The translations under genes and the position numbers were made by a program. The notes beneath the pieces are model-generated. The model searched no databases. It saw only the letters and a list, made by a program, of their open reading frames with translations, and had not been told where the DNA came from. Shown piece by piece: positions 36,301-45,755 of a stretch of DNA of 64,000 nt. Source of the stretch: an uncultured Oleispira sp. (lineage in GTDB: Bacteria; Pseudomonadota; Gammaproteobacteria; Pseudomonadales; Oceanobacteraceae); contig CAJXUD010000013.1 in assembly GCA_913061415.1 (NCBI GenBank), forward strand, positions 31,442 to 95,441, written 5' to 3'. Each line of letters opens with the position of its first letter. Within the stretch, counting starts at the first letter, position 1.

Positions 36301-37140
36301 ATGATAGAAGTAAAGCCACTTCGTTATTTTTTAGCGGCCTATGAAGAAGGCTCTATCACAGCAGCTGCATCCCGATGCTTCATTGCGCAGCCCTCAATAA
36401 CCCATGCGATTAAATCGCTAGAAGCCAGTTTAGAGGTGACTTTATTTGAGCGCAGTAAACAGGGAATAAAACCAACACGCGATGGGAATAAACTCTACAA
36501 GCTTGCAAGTGATTTCCTATTACAAAATCAACACTTAGAAGAAGCGTTCATCCCGAGTAGTAAAATAAAGATTCCTATCTATATTCAGCCGGATATTAAT
36601 ATCGAACATTATTCAAATGTAATTGAATCGATTAAAAGCATATCTGATGATATTGATATCTTAATCGCAGATTCAATCGAGCAAGCACAAATCGCTATTA
36701 TTGACGAAGAGAGATTACCTTCACAATTTGAATTCAGAATCATAAATAAAGAAGACTATAAGCTTCTAGTTCGTAACGATCATATTCTCGCGCAGAAAAA
36801 ACATATTGATTTTCAAAGTTTTGAAGGACTAACTTTTATCGAAAGGCCTTATTGTACAAATCGTAAAGCCTTTAATCGACTAATTAGCGAGAACAATATT
36901 TCTATCACTTACCAAGGTAAGGCCGTTCATGATTTACAGCTACAAGGTTTAGTAAAACTAAACTTAGGGGTAGCGGTTATCCCCGAATCCTATATAAAAC
37001 ATGATGACAAATTAACCTATATTCCTATCACTCTAGATCCTCCAATAACGAGATCAATCGCATTAGCTTATCGCAAGTTACCCAGCACATTTATGCTAGC
37101 ACTTAAAAACATGAATATTTTTATCGAGGACCCATCATGA
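36301..37140 (+). CDS. LysR-type transcriptional regulator
   Basis: 279 residues. The N-terminal winged helix-turn-helix is 'RYFLAAYEEGSITAAASRCF' to 'SLEVTLFERSKQGIKPT' (about 7-60). The effector-binding domain follows, including 'GLVKLNLGVAVIPESYI'. It is slightly shorter than the usual 290-310. Being divergent from the NTF2-like gene across 142 bp, it likely regulates that gene and itself; the ligand is unknown. Confidence 0.85.
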   Translation: MIEVKPLRYFLAAYEEGSITAAASRCFIAQPSITHAIKSLEASLEVTLFERSKQGIKPTRDGNKLYKLASDFLLQNQHLEEAFIPSSKIKIPIYIQPDINIEHYSNVIESIKSISDDIDILIADSIEQAQIAIIDEERLPSQFEFRIINKEDYKLLVRNDHILAQKKHIDFQSFEGLTFIERPYCTNRKAFNRLISENNISITYQGKAVHDLQLQGLVKLNLGVAVIPESYIKHDDKLTYIPITLDPPITRSIALAYRKLPSTFMLALKNMNIFIEDPS

Positions 37141-37185
37141 AATAGCATATTTTAATTCGCCTGCTGGAAAGCATTCATAACAGTC

Positions 37186-37437
37186 CTAATCAGACTTAAC
37201 TTTGCGCAACAACTTAATCACTCGATACTCTAGATCTTTAGGGGAAAATGGCTTAGATAAAAAGTCACTCACTCCCGCTACAACAGCATTCATCACTTTT
37301 GATTTTTCGGTACTGCCCGTCAACATAAGAAAGGGAATATGATTATACTTTTCAGATTTTCTGACAAGTTCTAGCAACTCTAAACCAGAGACCTGTGGCA
37401 TATCCCAGTCACATACAATCATATCGACCGGCGCCCC
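37186..37437 (-). pseudogene. CheY-like response regulator, 3' fragment
   Basis: C-terminal two thirds of a receiver domain: DMIVCDWDMPQVSG (second Asp being the phosphoacceptor), 'FLMLTGS', 'VAGVSDFLSKPFSP' (conserved Lys). It was cut off from its start by the IS256-type insertion at 37447. Removing the element and one 9-bp duplicate rejoins it in frame with the fragment at 38807-38971, giving about 131 residues. An internal ATG exists, but a receiver lacking its acidic pocket would not fold normally. Confidence 0.9.
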
Positions 37438-37446
37438 TTGAATATG

Positions 37447-38815
37447 GAGGTATGATCATTTCTGGTGTATCGGGTAAATAAGTAGCAGCGTATCCTGTTG
37501 ATTGATCTTGGCGGATCAACAACCAAAAGGAGTACACTGCATGAATGATAATAATATTTCTCAGCTACATAAACCAGAGCCAACTGACTTATTACAACAA
37601 GTTTTAAAGAAAGGCGCGCAGCAGTTATTGGCCCAAGCGATTGAAGCCGAAGTCCAACAGCTTTTAGCCGATCATAAAGGGTTGCTAACAGAAGATGGAA
37701 AGACGGGCCTGGTACGTAATGGCTACTTGCCTGAGCGAACAATACAAACAGGTCTAGGAGATATTGATGTCAAAGTTCCCAAGGTACGTGACCGTACTGA
37801 TAATGGCATAAAATTCAACAGCTCACTTGTGCCGCCTTATCTAAAACGCAGCCAAAGTGTTGAAGAGTTTTTACCCTGGCTGTATTTGCGTGGTATCTCA
37901 ACGGGTGACTTCAGCGAGTCACTAAAGCACCTGTTAGGTGAAGAAGCGAAAGGGCTATCGGCCGCTACAATCAGTCGATTGAAAGCAAGTTGGGAAGCCG
38001 ATTTTACGCAGTGGCAGAAAAGAGATTTGACTAAGAAACGCTATGTTTACGTTTGGGCTGACGGTGTTTATTGCAATGTAAGAATGGGTGATAAGGTCTG
38101 CTTATTGGTCATCATCGGATCAGATGAACTGGGCAATAAAGAGCTTATTGCCGTAAGCGACGGCTATCGAGAATCAGAAGAAAGCTGGTCGGAAGTGTTA
38201 CTCGGATTGAAACAGAGAGGCCTAAGTACCGAGCCTAAAGTTGCTATCGGAGACGGAGCGTTAGGGTTTTGGAAAGCGCTCGCTAGGTGCTGGCCAACGA
38301 CACAAGGGCAGCGTTGCTGGGTTCATAAAACAGCGAATGTGTTAGCCAAGCTTCCTAAGTCGATGCAGCCAAAAGTAAAAAGCGCTTTGCATGAAATTTG
38401 GCAATCGGAAACAAAAGAGCAAGCTAATAAAAACCTGGATAATTGCATTGAGTTATTTGAAGCGAAATATCCAAAAGCGATGAAGTGTCTTGTAAAAGAC
38501 AGAGAGGCGCTGCTGGTATTTTATGATTTCCCCGCCGAGCACTGGGGACACTTACGCACGTCGAATCCAATAGAATCTGTGTTTGCGACAGTGCGATTAA
38601 GAACAACCAAAAGTAAAAACTGTGGCAGTCGAGCAACAACGTTAGCGATGGTCTTAAAGCTAATGGAAACAGCTCAGAAACGATGGCACAGGTTACGAGG
38701 TTATAATTTATTAGCAGATGTAATTACGGGCGTGAAGTTTCGTGATGGCATCAAACTAGAGCAACAGGGTCAAGATGCTGCTTGATACTCTGTACACCAG
38801 ATTTGACTATAGCTC
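37447..38815 (+). mobile_element. IS256-family insertion sequence, 1369 bp
   Basis: Imperfect terminal inverted repeats are read inward from both ends: GAGGTATGATCA on the left and GAGCTATAGTCA on the right, both continuing to TCTGGTGTA. 22 of the first 30 positions match by hand count. A 9-bp target duplication TTGAATATG lies at 37438-37446 and 38816-38824. One transposase gene fills the element. Intact ends, duplications and transposase suggest recent insertion. Confidence 0.93.
37541..38785 (+). CDS. IS256-family transposase
   Basis: 414 residues from ATG 37541, which has AAGGAG about nine bases upstream. The frame is open a further 13 codons but without a ribosome site. The DDE triad is Asp174 (VWADGVY), Asp238 (IGDGALGFW) and Glu345 (NPIESVFATVR). 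'RCWVHKTANVLAKLPKSMQP' is the mutator-type signature (C/D-2-H). Full length and uninterrupted, so probably active. Confidence 0.95.
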   Translation: MNDNNISQLHKPEPTDLLQQVLKKGAQQLLAQAIEAEVQQLLADHKGLLTEDGKTGLVRNGYLPERTIQTGLGDIDVKVPKVRDRTDNGIKFNSSLVPPYLKRSQSVEEFLPWLYLRGISTGDFSESLKHLLGEEAKGLSAATISRLKASWEADFTQWQKRDLTKKRYVYVWADGVYCNVRMGDKVCLLVIIGSDELGNKELIAVSDGYRESEESWSEVLLGLKQRGLSTEPKVAIGDGALGFWKALARCWPTTQGQRCWVHKTANVLAKLPKSMQPKVKSALHEIWQSETKEQANKNLDNCIELFEAKYPKAMKCLVKDREALLVFYDFPAEHWGHLRTSNPIESVFATVRLRTTKSKNCGSRATTLAMVLKLMETAQKRWHRLRGYNLLADVITGVKFRDGIKLEQQGQDAA

Positions 38816-38971
38816 TTGAATATGAGACCAAGCAACACTGCCATTAGGCGCCTGTAAAATAGTGCGTACACCGAGTTCTTTGAGTGTAGAGCTCACCAAA
38901 TTCCTAATAGCGTCCATATCGTCAACCACCAATACTTTTAACGCAGAAAATTGCTTCTCAAGATTATCCAT
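38807..38971 (-). pseudogene. CheY-like response regulator, 5' fragment
   Basis: The first 51 codons of the receiver (MDNLEKQFSALKVLVVDDMD, the Asp pair at 17-18 being the acidic pocket), then two codons and a TAG supplied by the IS end. Joining to the 3' fragment gives AWSHIQGAPVDMIV without a gap. The intact ancestor was a stand-alone CheY-like protein with no output domain. Confidence 0.9.
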
Positions 38972-39181
38972 ATTTACCCTTTAAGCGCTAACATAAAGAC
39001 ATCAAAAGCTTAATATTAACGTAAACCAAATTCGCACTCAGGCCGCTCATTCAAAGAGCAGCTATTAAATTTAAGTGTAATAAGTGGGAAATATCAATTA
39101 TGCCCAGAATAGCTCTTTTAGCTTAAAGAGCGGTGCTGTCGTTCATGCAACGGCTCTCACCTCACAAATATTCTCCTATCG

Positions 39182-39985
39182 CTATTTTTTAGAAGGCGCC
39201 GCAGAGCTGCCTGCTAAGATACCGCCATCGATATTCAACTCAATGCCAGTGACATACTTAGATTCGTCTGAAGCAAGATACAAAGCAGCATAGGCAACAT
39301 CACTTGGCTCCCCCATTCTGCCCATCGGAACTCCTAATGAAACCTCTTTCAATACTGTTTCTCTCTGCTCGCCCTCACCTAACATGGCATCCCACATTGG
39401 CGTATAAATCGCACCTGGATGAATAGAGTTACAGCGCACAGAATAACCTTGATCGGCACAATATAAAGCCACCGACTTAGTATGATTTCGTACGGCCGCT
39501 TTGCTGGAAGCATAGGCTACTGCCCCAGGAATACCAACGATCCCAGAACGCGATGAAATATTCACAATGCTGGTATTTTCAGAATGCTTCATTAGCTTAA
39601 TGCCATATTTACAGCCTAAGGCCACACCGTCGAGATTCGTTTTATGCACCGCATGCCAGCTGTCGAGATCTAAGTTTTCTGGATCATGAGGCCCAGTAGA
39701 TTCTAAGAACCCCGTAATGCCAGCATTGTTAACCAAGATATCTAGCTTTCCATACGTGGTTTCAATTAGCGCAAACGCATTTTCCCACTCAGACTCTTTC
39801 GATACATCCAAATGAATGTAGCGCGCAGCATCACCCATGCTATGGGCAACATGCTCTCCTGCGGCGTCATTAATATCAGAGACAATAACAAGCGCGCCCT
39901 CAAGCGCAAATAACTCTGCAATGGCCTGTCCAATACCGCGCGCAGCCCCTGTAATGAGGGCCACTTTTCCTTTAAGTCTTGCCAT
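39182..39985 (-). CDS. short-chain dehydrogenase/reductase
   Basis: 267 residues, classical SDR. Cofactor site 'ALITGAARGIGQAIAELF' with an Asp at the end of the second strand (VSDIND), favouring NAD. NNAG motif 'LDILVNNAGITG', catalytic Ser in 'IVNISSRSGIVG', Tyr and Lys in 'AYASSKAA'. It resembles cyclopentanol or hydroxysteroid dehydrogenases, but the substrate is not predictable. Upstream (38972-39181) no gene is seen. Confidence 0.85.
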   Translation of the reverse strand: MARLKGKVALITGAARGIGQAIAELFALEGALVIVSDINDAAGEHVAHSMGDAARYIHLDVSKESEWENAFALIETTYGKLDILVNNAGITGFLESTGPHDPENLDLDSWHAVHKTNLDGVALGCKYGIKLMKHSENTSIVNISSRSGIVGIPGAVAYASSKAAVRNHTKSVALYCADQGYSVRCNSIHPGAIYTPMWDAMLGEGEQRETVLKEVSLGVPMGRMGEPSDVAYAALYLASDESKYVTGIELNIDGGILAGSSAAPSKK

Positions 39986-40024
39986 TAATCTACCTCCTAA
40001 CCATTCCTATTGATTTGTTGTTCT

Positions 40025-41503
40025 TCAATGTGCCACCTCAAGAGATCGCTCAAAATAATCTGAATCTCCTGATTGATCTTCTACCGTTAAACGAATCGTA
40101 TAAGTGCCCGCTTGCGTATAAACATGCTGTGGCGATGTCAGGTTCGATTCTTCACCATCACCAAAATCCCAGTGCCAATCACTCACTTGGTTAGTACTTT
40201 GGCTATTATCGATAAACTTAAAACTAAGGCTATTGGTTTCGATACTAGCATTTGTATTATCAACTGCATTAGTCTCTACACTAGCTTCTACACTAGTTTC
40301 TACATTTGGCTCGACATAAAAATGACTCAAAACTCCGTCATCGAATAATTTAATTTTTACCGTTTTAAATGCAGTGGTAACAATCTCTTTGGATAATCCC
40401 TTTTCTTCTGCCGCAAGCTGAATACATGCAGCCGCCTGAGTTAAATCCGTCATCGGCGACCAACAGTTTTTAGCCGCGCTGACATATACATCGTAAGCCG
40501 TTTCAATGCCCCATTCGTTTGTTAGTACATAAAAAGGATAGGTCATCATGCCAATACGTAAATAATAATTACTTCCTGCATCGTCATAATCCAATAAACT
40601 TTCAATGGCACCACTTTCAGTTTGGATTTTATTTAAGTGACGTGAAAACCCATAAATTTTCTCACCATGAATCCAATTATCGGTATGACCAGTAAATTCA
40701 TACTTAGCCATCAAACCTGAAATATCACCAAACGCTTCATGCAACGTTCTAGCGTCGGTGCTGATTTCTCGTTCAAATGAATTAAGTGTTGAAATTCGAT
40801 TTAACACACCGTGCCCAACCTCATGAGCCACAGAATCCAGCGACAACATTGAATAATAGAAAGGAAAAGCATCTGAAAAGTTAGCGTAAGCACCGTCCCA
40901 AAACGCATAGTCTCTAGAGCGACCCGCATAATGAACCCGTAAACGAATTTTATGATCAAGCCCAGGCTCACCTAAATATTTTTTAAACGTATCGTAAACA
41001 ATATTGCCGTAAAACATTGCATCGTTCACGTTTGAATAAGTCCAAACGTATTCGCCGTCCATCACCTTACGGTAATCACTAAAGGGCTGCTTATCACATA
41101 AAAATGAATAAGGAGGAAACGTTACCTCATCAGGTTGATTAGCGGGCCTAGGGTATTGCAGACTATGCCACGCCTCATCTCGCTCATTTTGCATATCCGT
41201 TACACTGACGAGTCCATTGTCGAAAGTACATAAACCTTCTATCCGCTTAATCGAAATAAAAGGACGATCAATACCGTCATAATTCCATTGCTCTTCTTCA
41301 TCACCACCGGGGCCAGATAGCCAAGCATTACCGGTAAATAATGGGTTTTCATCAGGAATGTCAATTGGAATGTCTTTTGGGACATCCTTCCTAACAACGT
41401 CTTTAGAGTTTGAATCACCGCCACAGCCTGATAAGCCAAGCAACACACAGACTAACAAGAGTAATAGTTGTGACAATAATCTTTTTTGTTTCAATACTTT
41501 CAT
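40025..41503 (-). CDS. M4-type metallopeptidase lipoprotein with PKD domain
   Basis: 492 residues from ATG 41503, which has AAGGAA upstream. Lipobox LSGC at about residue 26. The peptidase core shows HEVGH (227-231), the zinc-binding motif, and HEAFGD (from 255) with the probable third ligand Glu256. 'YAFWDGAYANFSDAFPFYYSM' is the calcium-side segment of the thermolysin family. A short repeat-rich linker (VETSVEASVETN) leads to a C-terminal PKD domain ('SDWHWDFGDGEESN'). It is probably outer-membrane anchored or surface exposed. It follows the small membrane protein and hydrolase genes in one operon. Confidence 0.8.
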   Translation of the reverse strand: MKVLKQKRLLSQLLLLLVCVLLGLSGCGGDSNSKDVVRKDVPKDIPIDIPDENPLFTGNAWLSGPGGDEEEQWNYDGIDRPFISIKRIEGLCTFDNGLVSVTDMQNERDEAWHSLQYPRPANQPDEVTFPPYSFLCDKQPFSDYRKVMDGEYVWTYSNVNDAMFYGNIVYDTFKKYLGEPGLDHKIRLRVHYAGRSRDYAFWDGAYANFSDAFPFYYSMLSLDSVAHEVGHGVLNRISTLNSFEREISTDARTLHEAFGDISGLMAKYEFTGHTDNWIHGEKIYGFSRHLNKIQTESGAIESLLDYDDAGSNYYLRIGMMTYPFYVLTNEWGIETAYDVYVSAAKNCWSPMTDLTQAAACIQLAAEEKGLSKEIVTTAFKTVKIKLFDDGVLSHFYVEPNVETSVEASVETNAVDNTNASIETNSLSFKFIDNSQSTNQVSDWHWDFGDGEESNLTSPQHVYTQAGTYTIRLTVEDQSGDSDYFERSLEVAH

Positions 41504-41525
41504 AATGTTAATTCCTTTTAACCGC

Positions 41526-41750
41526 TTATTTTCTTTTTGCCACAAAGCCAAAAACACCTGAAACTAGTATCATAAAACTGAACCAAGTAATTCCAAAATA
41601 AAACCTCACAGGATGAGACTGAGCAGAAACAAACCGTTCATGCCCCATGGAGTAATAGGAATACTCACCAATAAATATCATCTGAAATAGCATGATCGAA
41701 AAAGCCATAAAGAATAACCTAGAAATCCACTGCATTTTCGTATCAATCAC
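41526..41750 (-). CDS. small two-helix membrane protein
   Basis: 74 residues from GTG 41750; ATG 41735 is the alternative. Two hydrophobic helices (about 9-28 and 50-69) are separated by a polar loop with 'YSMGHERFVSAQSHP', and the protein ends in KRK. It lies 7 bases after the hydrolase stop and 22 bases before the peptidase start, so it is the middle gene of the operon. No family was recognised. Confidence 0.6.
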   Translation of the reverse strand: MIDTKMQWISRLFFMAFSIMLFQMIFIGEYSYYSMGHERFVSAQSHPVRFYFGITWFSFMILVSGVFGFVAKRK

Positions 41751-41757
41751 GGGGATT

Positions 41758-42705
41758 TTAATAGGCAGGCTCCCCCGCTGTAATAAACGAAAGAAAATGA
41801 TTTAAAGAAACCTCCGGCACCTCTTCCATAGGTAAATGCCCAACATTCGAATAGGTATGAATCTGCGAGTTTTTAATATCAGTTTTAAATCGCTGCGCAT
41901 TACGTACCGGAAAATAAATATCATTATCCCCCCAAAGCACTAACGTGGGTACACTAATTCCAGCAATTAGATAGCTGTCTTTATCTAAACGCGCCTTTAC
42001 TCGCTTCAAAAACGCATCAGAATTACCAGGGTATTGTGACAATTCAAAATATCGATCAACTAATTCATCATCAATTAGCGCCTTCGAAAAATACACATCC
42101 TCTAAACCATACTGATACATAACCTTAGACGAAAAATGTGTAACTAATTTATCGACAACAGGCCACTGCCCCACCTCAATTCCAGGTGGCCAAGAATCTT
42201 GGGGATAGCCTAATGCATTGATAAGCGTTAGCGATGAGACTTGATTAGGAAAATCCAATGCGTACTGCCAAGCAATACGCCCACCTAAAGAACTGCCTAC
42301 AATATGGGCATTCTGAATATTTAAGTGCTGCAAGAGCCTTGAAATAAACACCACATCATCCTTCACCTCATAACGATCCTTCTTATCAGGCCCCGTAAGC
42401 CCAGACCCAGCTAGATCCATACGCACAATACGATATTGTTTTACTAACCCAGCAGTCCACTTGTCCCAGGTTTGCAAAGATGAAGAGGTTCCATGAATCA
42501 AAACGATAACATCTCGCTGATCACACTCATTCTCATCATTGTTTTCGCACTCATCACGGTAATGAATACGGTTACCGTCGATGGTTACAAAATTTGATGT
42601 TTTATCGCTATACTTAGCTTCAAGCCAAGCAGCGCTATACTCTTCACCACATGCGCTCAGCAGAGTCGCGATGATAAGGATGAATGCTGTTTTTAAAATA
42701 TTCAC
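41758..42705 (-). CDS. alpha/beta hydrolase lipoprotein
   Basis: 315 residues from GTG 42705, which has AAGGAAAG upstream. Lipobox LLSAC at about residue 19. Oxyanion motif LIHGTSSSLQTW; nucleophile Ser in GSSLGGRIAW; Asp in 'LWGDNDIYFP'; His in 'NVGHLPMEE'. It is closest in this window to the hydrolase at 57907-58860, with many shared stretches. First gene of the hydrolase - membrane protein - peptidase operon, divergent from an AraC-type regulator that probably controls it. Likely an envelope esterase or lipase. Confidence 0.8.
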   Translation of the reverse strand: MNILKTAFILIIATLLSACGEEYSAAWLEAKYSDKTSNFVTIDGNRIHYRDECENNDENECDQRDVIVLIHGTSSSLQTWDKWTAGLVKQYRIVRMDLAGSGLTGPDKKDRYEVKDDVVFISRLLQHLNIQNAHIVGSSLGGRIAWQYALDFPNQVSSLTLINALGYPQDSWPPGIEVGQWPVVDKLVTHFSSKVMYQYGLEDVYFSKALIDDELVDRYFELSQYPGNSDAFLKRVKARLDKDSYLIAGISVPTLVLWGDNDIYFPVRNAQRFKTDIKNSQIHTYSNVGHLPMEEVPEVSLNHFLSFITAGEPAY

Positions 42706-42804
42706 TTTCTTTCCTTCAATAAAAGCCCAGGTGTGTATATTAAAAAGGCTAAACACTTCTATCCACGTTCAGCCGTAACAATTAACTGTCCATTGGTAAC
42801 ATGC

Positions 42805-43845
42805 ATGACACAACAAAAAGGCACTGACTCCGTTTCAATCGCAGCCGCCATCGACTTAATCCAACTATGTCTTGCAGACAACATCCTTACGCACCAAGAT
42901 CTTGAGCAGTTAAACATCTCTCTCGGCAGGCTTACAGAATTAACAGATCGCATACCTGAAGCTGACTTTATCGCCTTATGGCAAAAAGTCGCTCAACATA
43001 AAAAGAGTCACGACATCGGCTTAAGAGTCGGGAGAGTCATCAACCCAAACGCTAAAGGACTGCTAGCCAGTTGGATAAGCCAAGCCAGTTCACTAAAAGA
43101 AGCCCTCAATATTTTTATTGAACACATTCCACTAATGAATGCCTCTGAACACTGGCTATTATCTGAATCTGAAAACACATGCGCTTTAACGTTTTCATTC
43201 ACCCAAGATAAAGGTTACCCAAACCTCGCTATAGAGCGAAGCATGAGCTCTATTATTGCTTGGGCAGAACTATTAAGTGGAAAAAAAATAGAAATACTCA
43301 AGGCCGAATTTACATTTCCTCAACCGCAATCCCTTGAAATATTTCACAGCACATTTGGAAGAAATATCTCTTTTAATTGTCATAAAAACTGTTTGATTTT
43401 CAATAATAAGGCATTAGCGATGCCTATTATGAGTAGCAACCATTTATTAAAAGACATCATTAAAAGCAAAGCCAAATTGGCACTTCAGGATTTAAACTCT
43501 GCTACTTCTATTGACCAAAAAGTATCTCTTTTACTTAAAGAATTAATCAATAATCAGCAGCCTATCAGCGTTACCATTATCAGTGACCGCCTAAACATGA
43601 GCCGCCAAACACTCTATAGAGAACTGAAAGAACACAATACCGATTTCAAATCGTTATTTGATTCAATTAGAAAAGAGCAAGCTGCCATGTTGCTGCGCTC
43701 ACAAAATGAATCAATCGATACCATCAGCATTAAGCTAGGATATAAAGACAATAGTAGTTTCTACAAAGCATTTAAACGCTGGTATGGTCAGCCACCAGCA
43801 CTGCATCGACGAAAATTTAATAACAACGATTCAATATCGACCTAA
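42805..43845 (+). CDS. AraC-family transcriptional regulator
   Basis: 346 residues from ATG 42805 (MTQQKG); the frame is open to 42733 but would overlap the hydrolase 5' end. The N-terminal sensing domain (about 1-210) resembles the family related to OruR/VirF-type regulators. The C-terminal double helix-turn-helix contains 'VTIISDRLNMSRQTLYRELKE' and 'IDTISIKLGYKDNSSFYKAFKR' (about 255-340). Divergent from the hydrolase operon; its 3' end overlaps the convergent LysR gene by 15 bases. Confidence 0.85.
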   Translation: MTQQKGTDSVSIAAAIDLIQLCLADNILTHQDLEQLNISLGRLTELTDRIPEADFIALWQKVAQHKKSHDIGLRVGRVINPNAKGLLASWISQASSLKEALNIFIEHIPLMNASEHWLLSESENTCALTFSFTQDKGYPNLAIERSMSSIIAWAELLSGKKIEILKAEFTFPQPQSLEIFHSTFGRNISFNCHKNCLIFNNKALAMPIMSSNHLLKDIIKSKAKLALQDLNSATSIDQKVSLLLKELINNQQPISVTIISDRLNMSRQTLYRELKEHNTDFKSLFDSIRKEQAAMLLRSQNESIDTISIKLGYKDNSSFYKAFKRWYGQPPALHRRKFNNNDSIST

Positions 43846-44724
43846 CTGCTCACTTAAAAAATCAAATACCAATCTCACCTTTTTACTGGTGTGTAATTCT
43901 CTATGACATACCAGCCACATCTGCAACTCAATCGGGACAAAATGCTGACTAAATGCCTGCTCTAATTCAGGAAAGCGTGATGCAATATGATCCGGTAAAA
44001 ATGCTAGCGCGCCACCTTGTAAAATCATTTGCAGTTGTACTAACTGATTTTTACAGATCACGGTAAATTGATCCTTACTCGCCGGAAACCCCATATTTAA
44101 TAAATAATCTTTCATTTGATCGCTATGATCAAAACCGATTAATTGTAAATTACTCACATCTTTTGGGGCTTTATTACCAAAGTGCTTTATATAATCTTTA
44201 TGGCCATATAAAAACGCTTTTTCGGTGCCTATTTTTTTAGCAATTAAATCGGGATCCGTTGGTCTTTTGTAGCGAATGGCAATATCAGCTTCGCGTCGTT
44301 TTAAATCACTAATATCATTCGATACTTGCAGCTCTAACTGAATATTGGGTGCATATTCTTTAAATTTTGCAATTAAAGGGGCAAAGCTAAAATATGCATC
44401 GAGTTCGGTTAGCGATATACACACCTCACCACTCACGTCATTACTTTGCCCCTGGGCAACTAAAGAGAACTGATTCGCAGCCTCAGCCATTTGCTTTACG
44501 TATTCGTATAAGCGCACACCACTTTGTGTAAGCGACAACCCCTTACCGACTCGCTCAAATAGCGTCACTTTAAGCTGCTCTTCCAAGGCCGTAATTTGCC
44601 GCCCTAACGTTGGCTGACTAATGCCCAATGCTCGGCCTGCGGCTGATAAAGAACCTTCATCAGCCACCACTAAAAAAGCCCGAGCATGATTCCAATCAAA
44701 CTGAATGTGCTTCCAATCCATCAA
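43831..44724 (-). CDS. LysR-type transcriptional regulator
   Basis: 297 residues. The winged helix-turn-helix 'NHARAFLVVADEGSLSAAGRAL' to 'LTQSGVRLYEYV' is followed by the effector domain. It resembles the subgroup that regulates a divergent oxidoreductase. The next gene, 44892, starts 167 bp away on the other strand and is the likely target. Its end overlaps the AraC gene by 15 bases (convergent). Confidence 0.85.
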   Translation of the reverse strand: MMDWKHIQFDWNHARAFLVVADEGSLSAAGRALGISQPTLGRQITALEEQLKVTLFERVGKGLSLTQSGVRLYEYVKQMAEAANQFSLVAQGQSNDVSGEVCISLTELDAYFSFAPLIAKFKEYAPNIQLELQVSNDISDLKRREADIAIRYKRPTDPDLIAKKIGTEKAFLYGHKDYIKHFGNKAPKDVSNLQLIGFDHSDQMKDYLLNMGFPASKDQFTVICKNQLVQLQMILQGGALAFLPDHIASRFPELEQAFSQHFVPIELQMWLVCHRELHTSKKVRLVFDFLSEQLGRY

Positions 44725-44891
44725 ACCACCCCTAATCTATTTACGATAATAGCTCACCAGCATAATCAGACAACAACAAAATCCATTCAAATATGAATAG
44801 ATACAATGCAATTAGCAGTAGTATCTAAACACTTATGAATCAATATACTCATTAAAACATCCGCCCACAAATCATGAGTTAGGGAAGCAAT

Positions 44892-45644
44892 ATGAAAGTA
44901 ATAGTACTAGGAGCAACAGGAGCGACTGGCCGACTCGTGGTAAAAGAATTATTAAAACAGCAGCACCAAGTAATCGCATTAGTAAGAAGCTCTGGTCGAG
45001 AAAACACTCTTGAAAAAATTAATGAAGGTCTAGGGAATGAAGAACTAAGAGAAGAAGAACAGCTCACTCTGATCAATGGCACTGCATTAACTTTAGAAGA
45101 TGCCCACTTATCTAAACTCATTGATAAGGCTGACGGAGTCATATCTTGTCTGGGCCATAACTTAACTTGGAGGGGAATCTATGGCGCCCCCCAGATGATG
45201 GTTCGTGACAGCATTAAACGAATACTCACCTTAGCTTGCCCCCAGCGTAAGGCTCCTCTAAAACTCGTACTAATGAATTCTAGCGGTGTGCGAAATAAAG
45301 ACCAGCACGAACCCATTTCGTTAATGCAGCGCATTGTACTGACCATTCTAAGGCTATTACTACCACCTCATAAAGATAATGAACAGGCAGCCAATTATTT
45401 GCGCACACTTGATGCCAGTAAACACACAACTCAGTGGGTTGTTGTTCGCCCTGATGCATTGATCGACCATTGCAATGCAACTCCATACTCACTTCACCCA
45501 GCGCCCATTCGTAGTGCTATATTTGACGCAGGTAAAGTCAGCCGAATAAACGTAGCAGTCGCCATGACCCGTTTATTATCGGATTCGCATCTATGGGAAA
45601 AGTGGCAAGGAAAAATGCCTTTGATTTATAACTCAGAAGAATAA
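44892..45644 (+). CDS. NAD(P)-binding oxidoreductase, atypical SDR
   Basis: 250 residues. The dinucleotide loop is VIVLGATGATGRLVVKEL at the very N-terminus. 'DGVISCLGHNL' and 'LVLMNSSGV' follow, as in NmrA-like or YwnB-type atypical SDRs, which lack the YxxxK pair. A sensor or flavin/NADPH-related role is possible. AGGGAAGC precedes the start. Probably regulated by the divergent LysR protein. Confidence 0.78.
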   Translation: MKVIVLGATGATGRLVVKELLKQQHQVIALVRSSGRENTLEKINEGLGNEELREEEQLTLINGTALTLEDAHLSKLIDKADGVISCLGHNLTWRGIYGAPQMMVRDSIKRILTLACPQRKAPLKLVLMNSSGVRNKDQHEPISLMQRIVLTILRLLLPPHKDNEQAANYLRTLDASKHTTQWVVVRPDALIDHCNATPYSLHPAPIRSAIFDAGKVSRINVAVAMTRLLSDSHLWEKWQGKMPLIYNSEE

Positions 45645-45755
45645 AGTGATTGGATGAATACAAGGGGAATATCAAATAATTTAAAAAATAATAGCTCTAT
45701 TTGTTAACACCATCACGACACATAGGAGAGTGTTAACAAATAAACAAGAATACTC

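Noticed and set aside
37419..37742. Minus-strand reading frame across the IS left end
   Set aside because: It spans the insertion boundary, opposite the transposase, and has no family resemblance.
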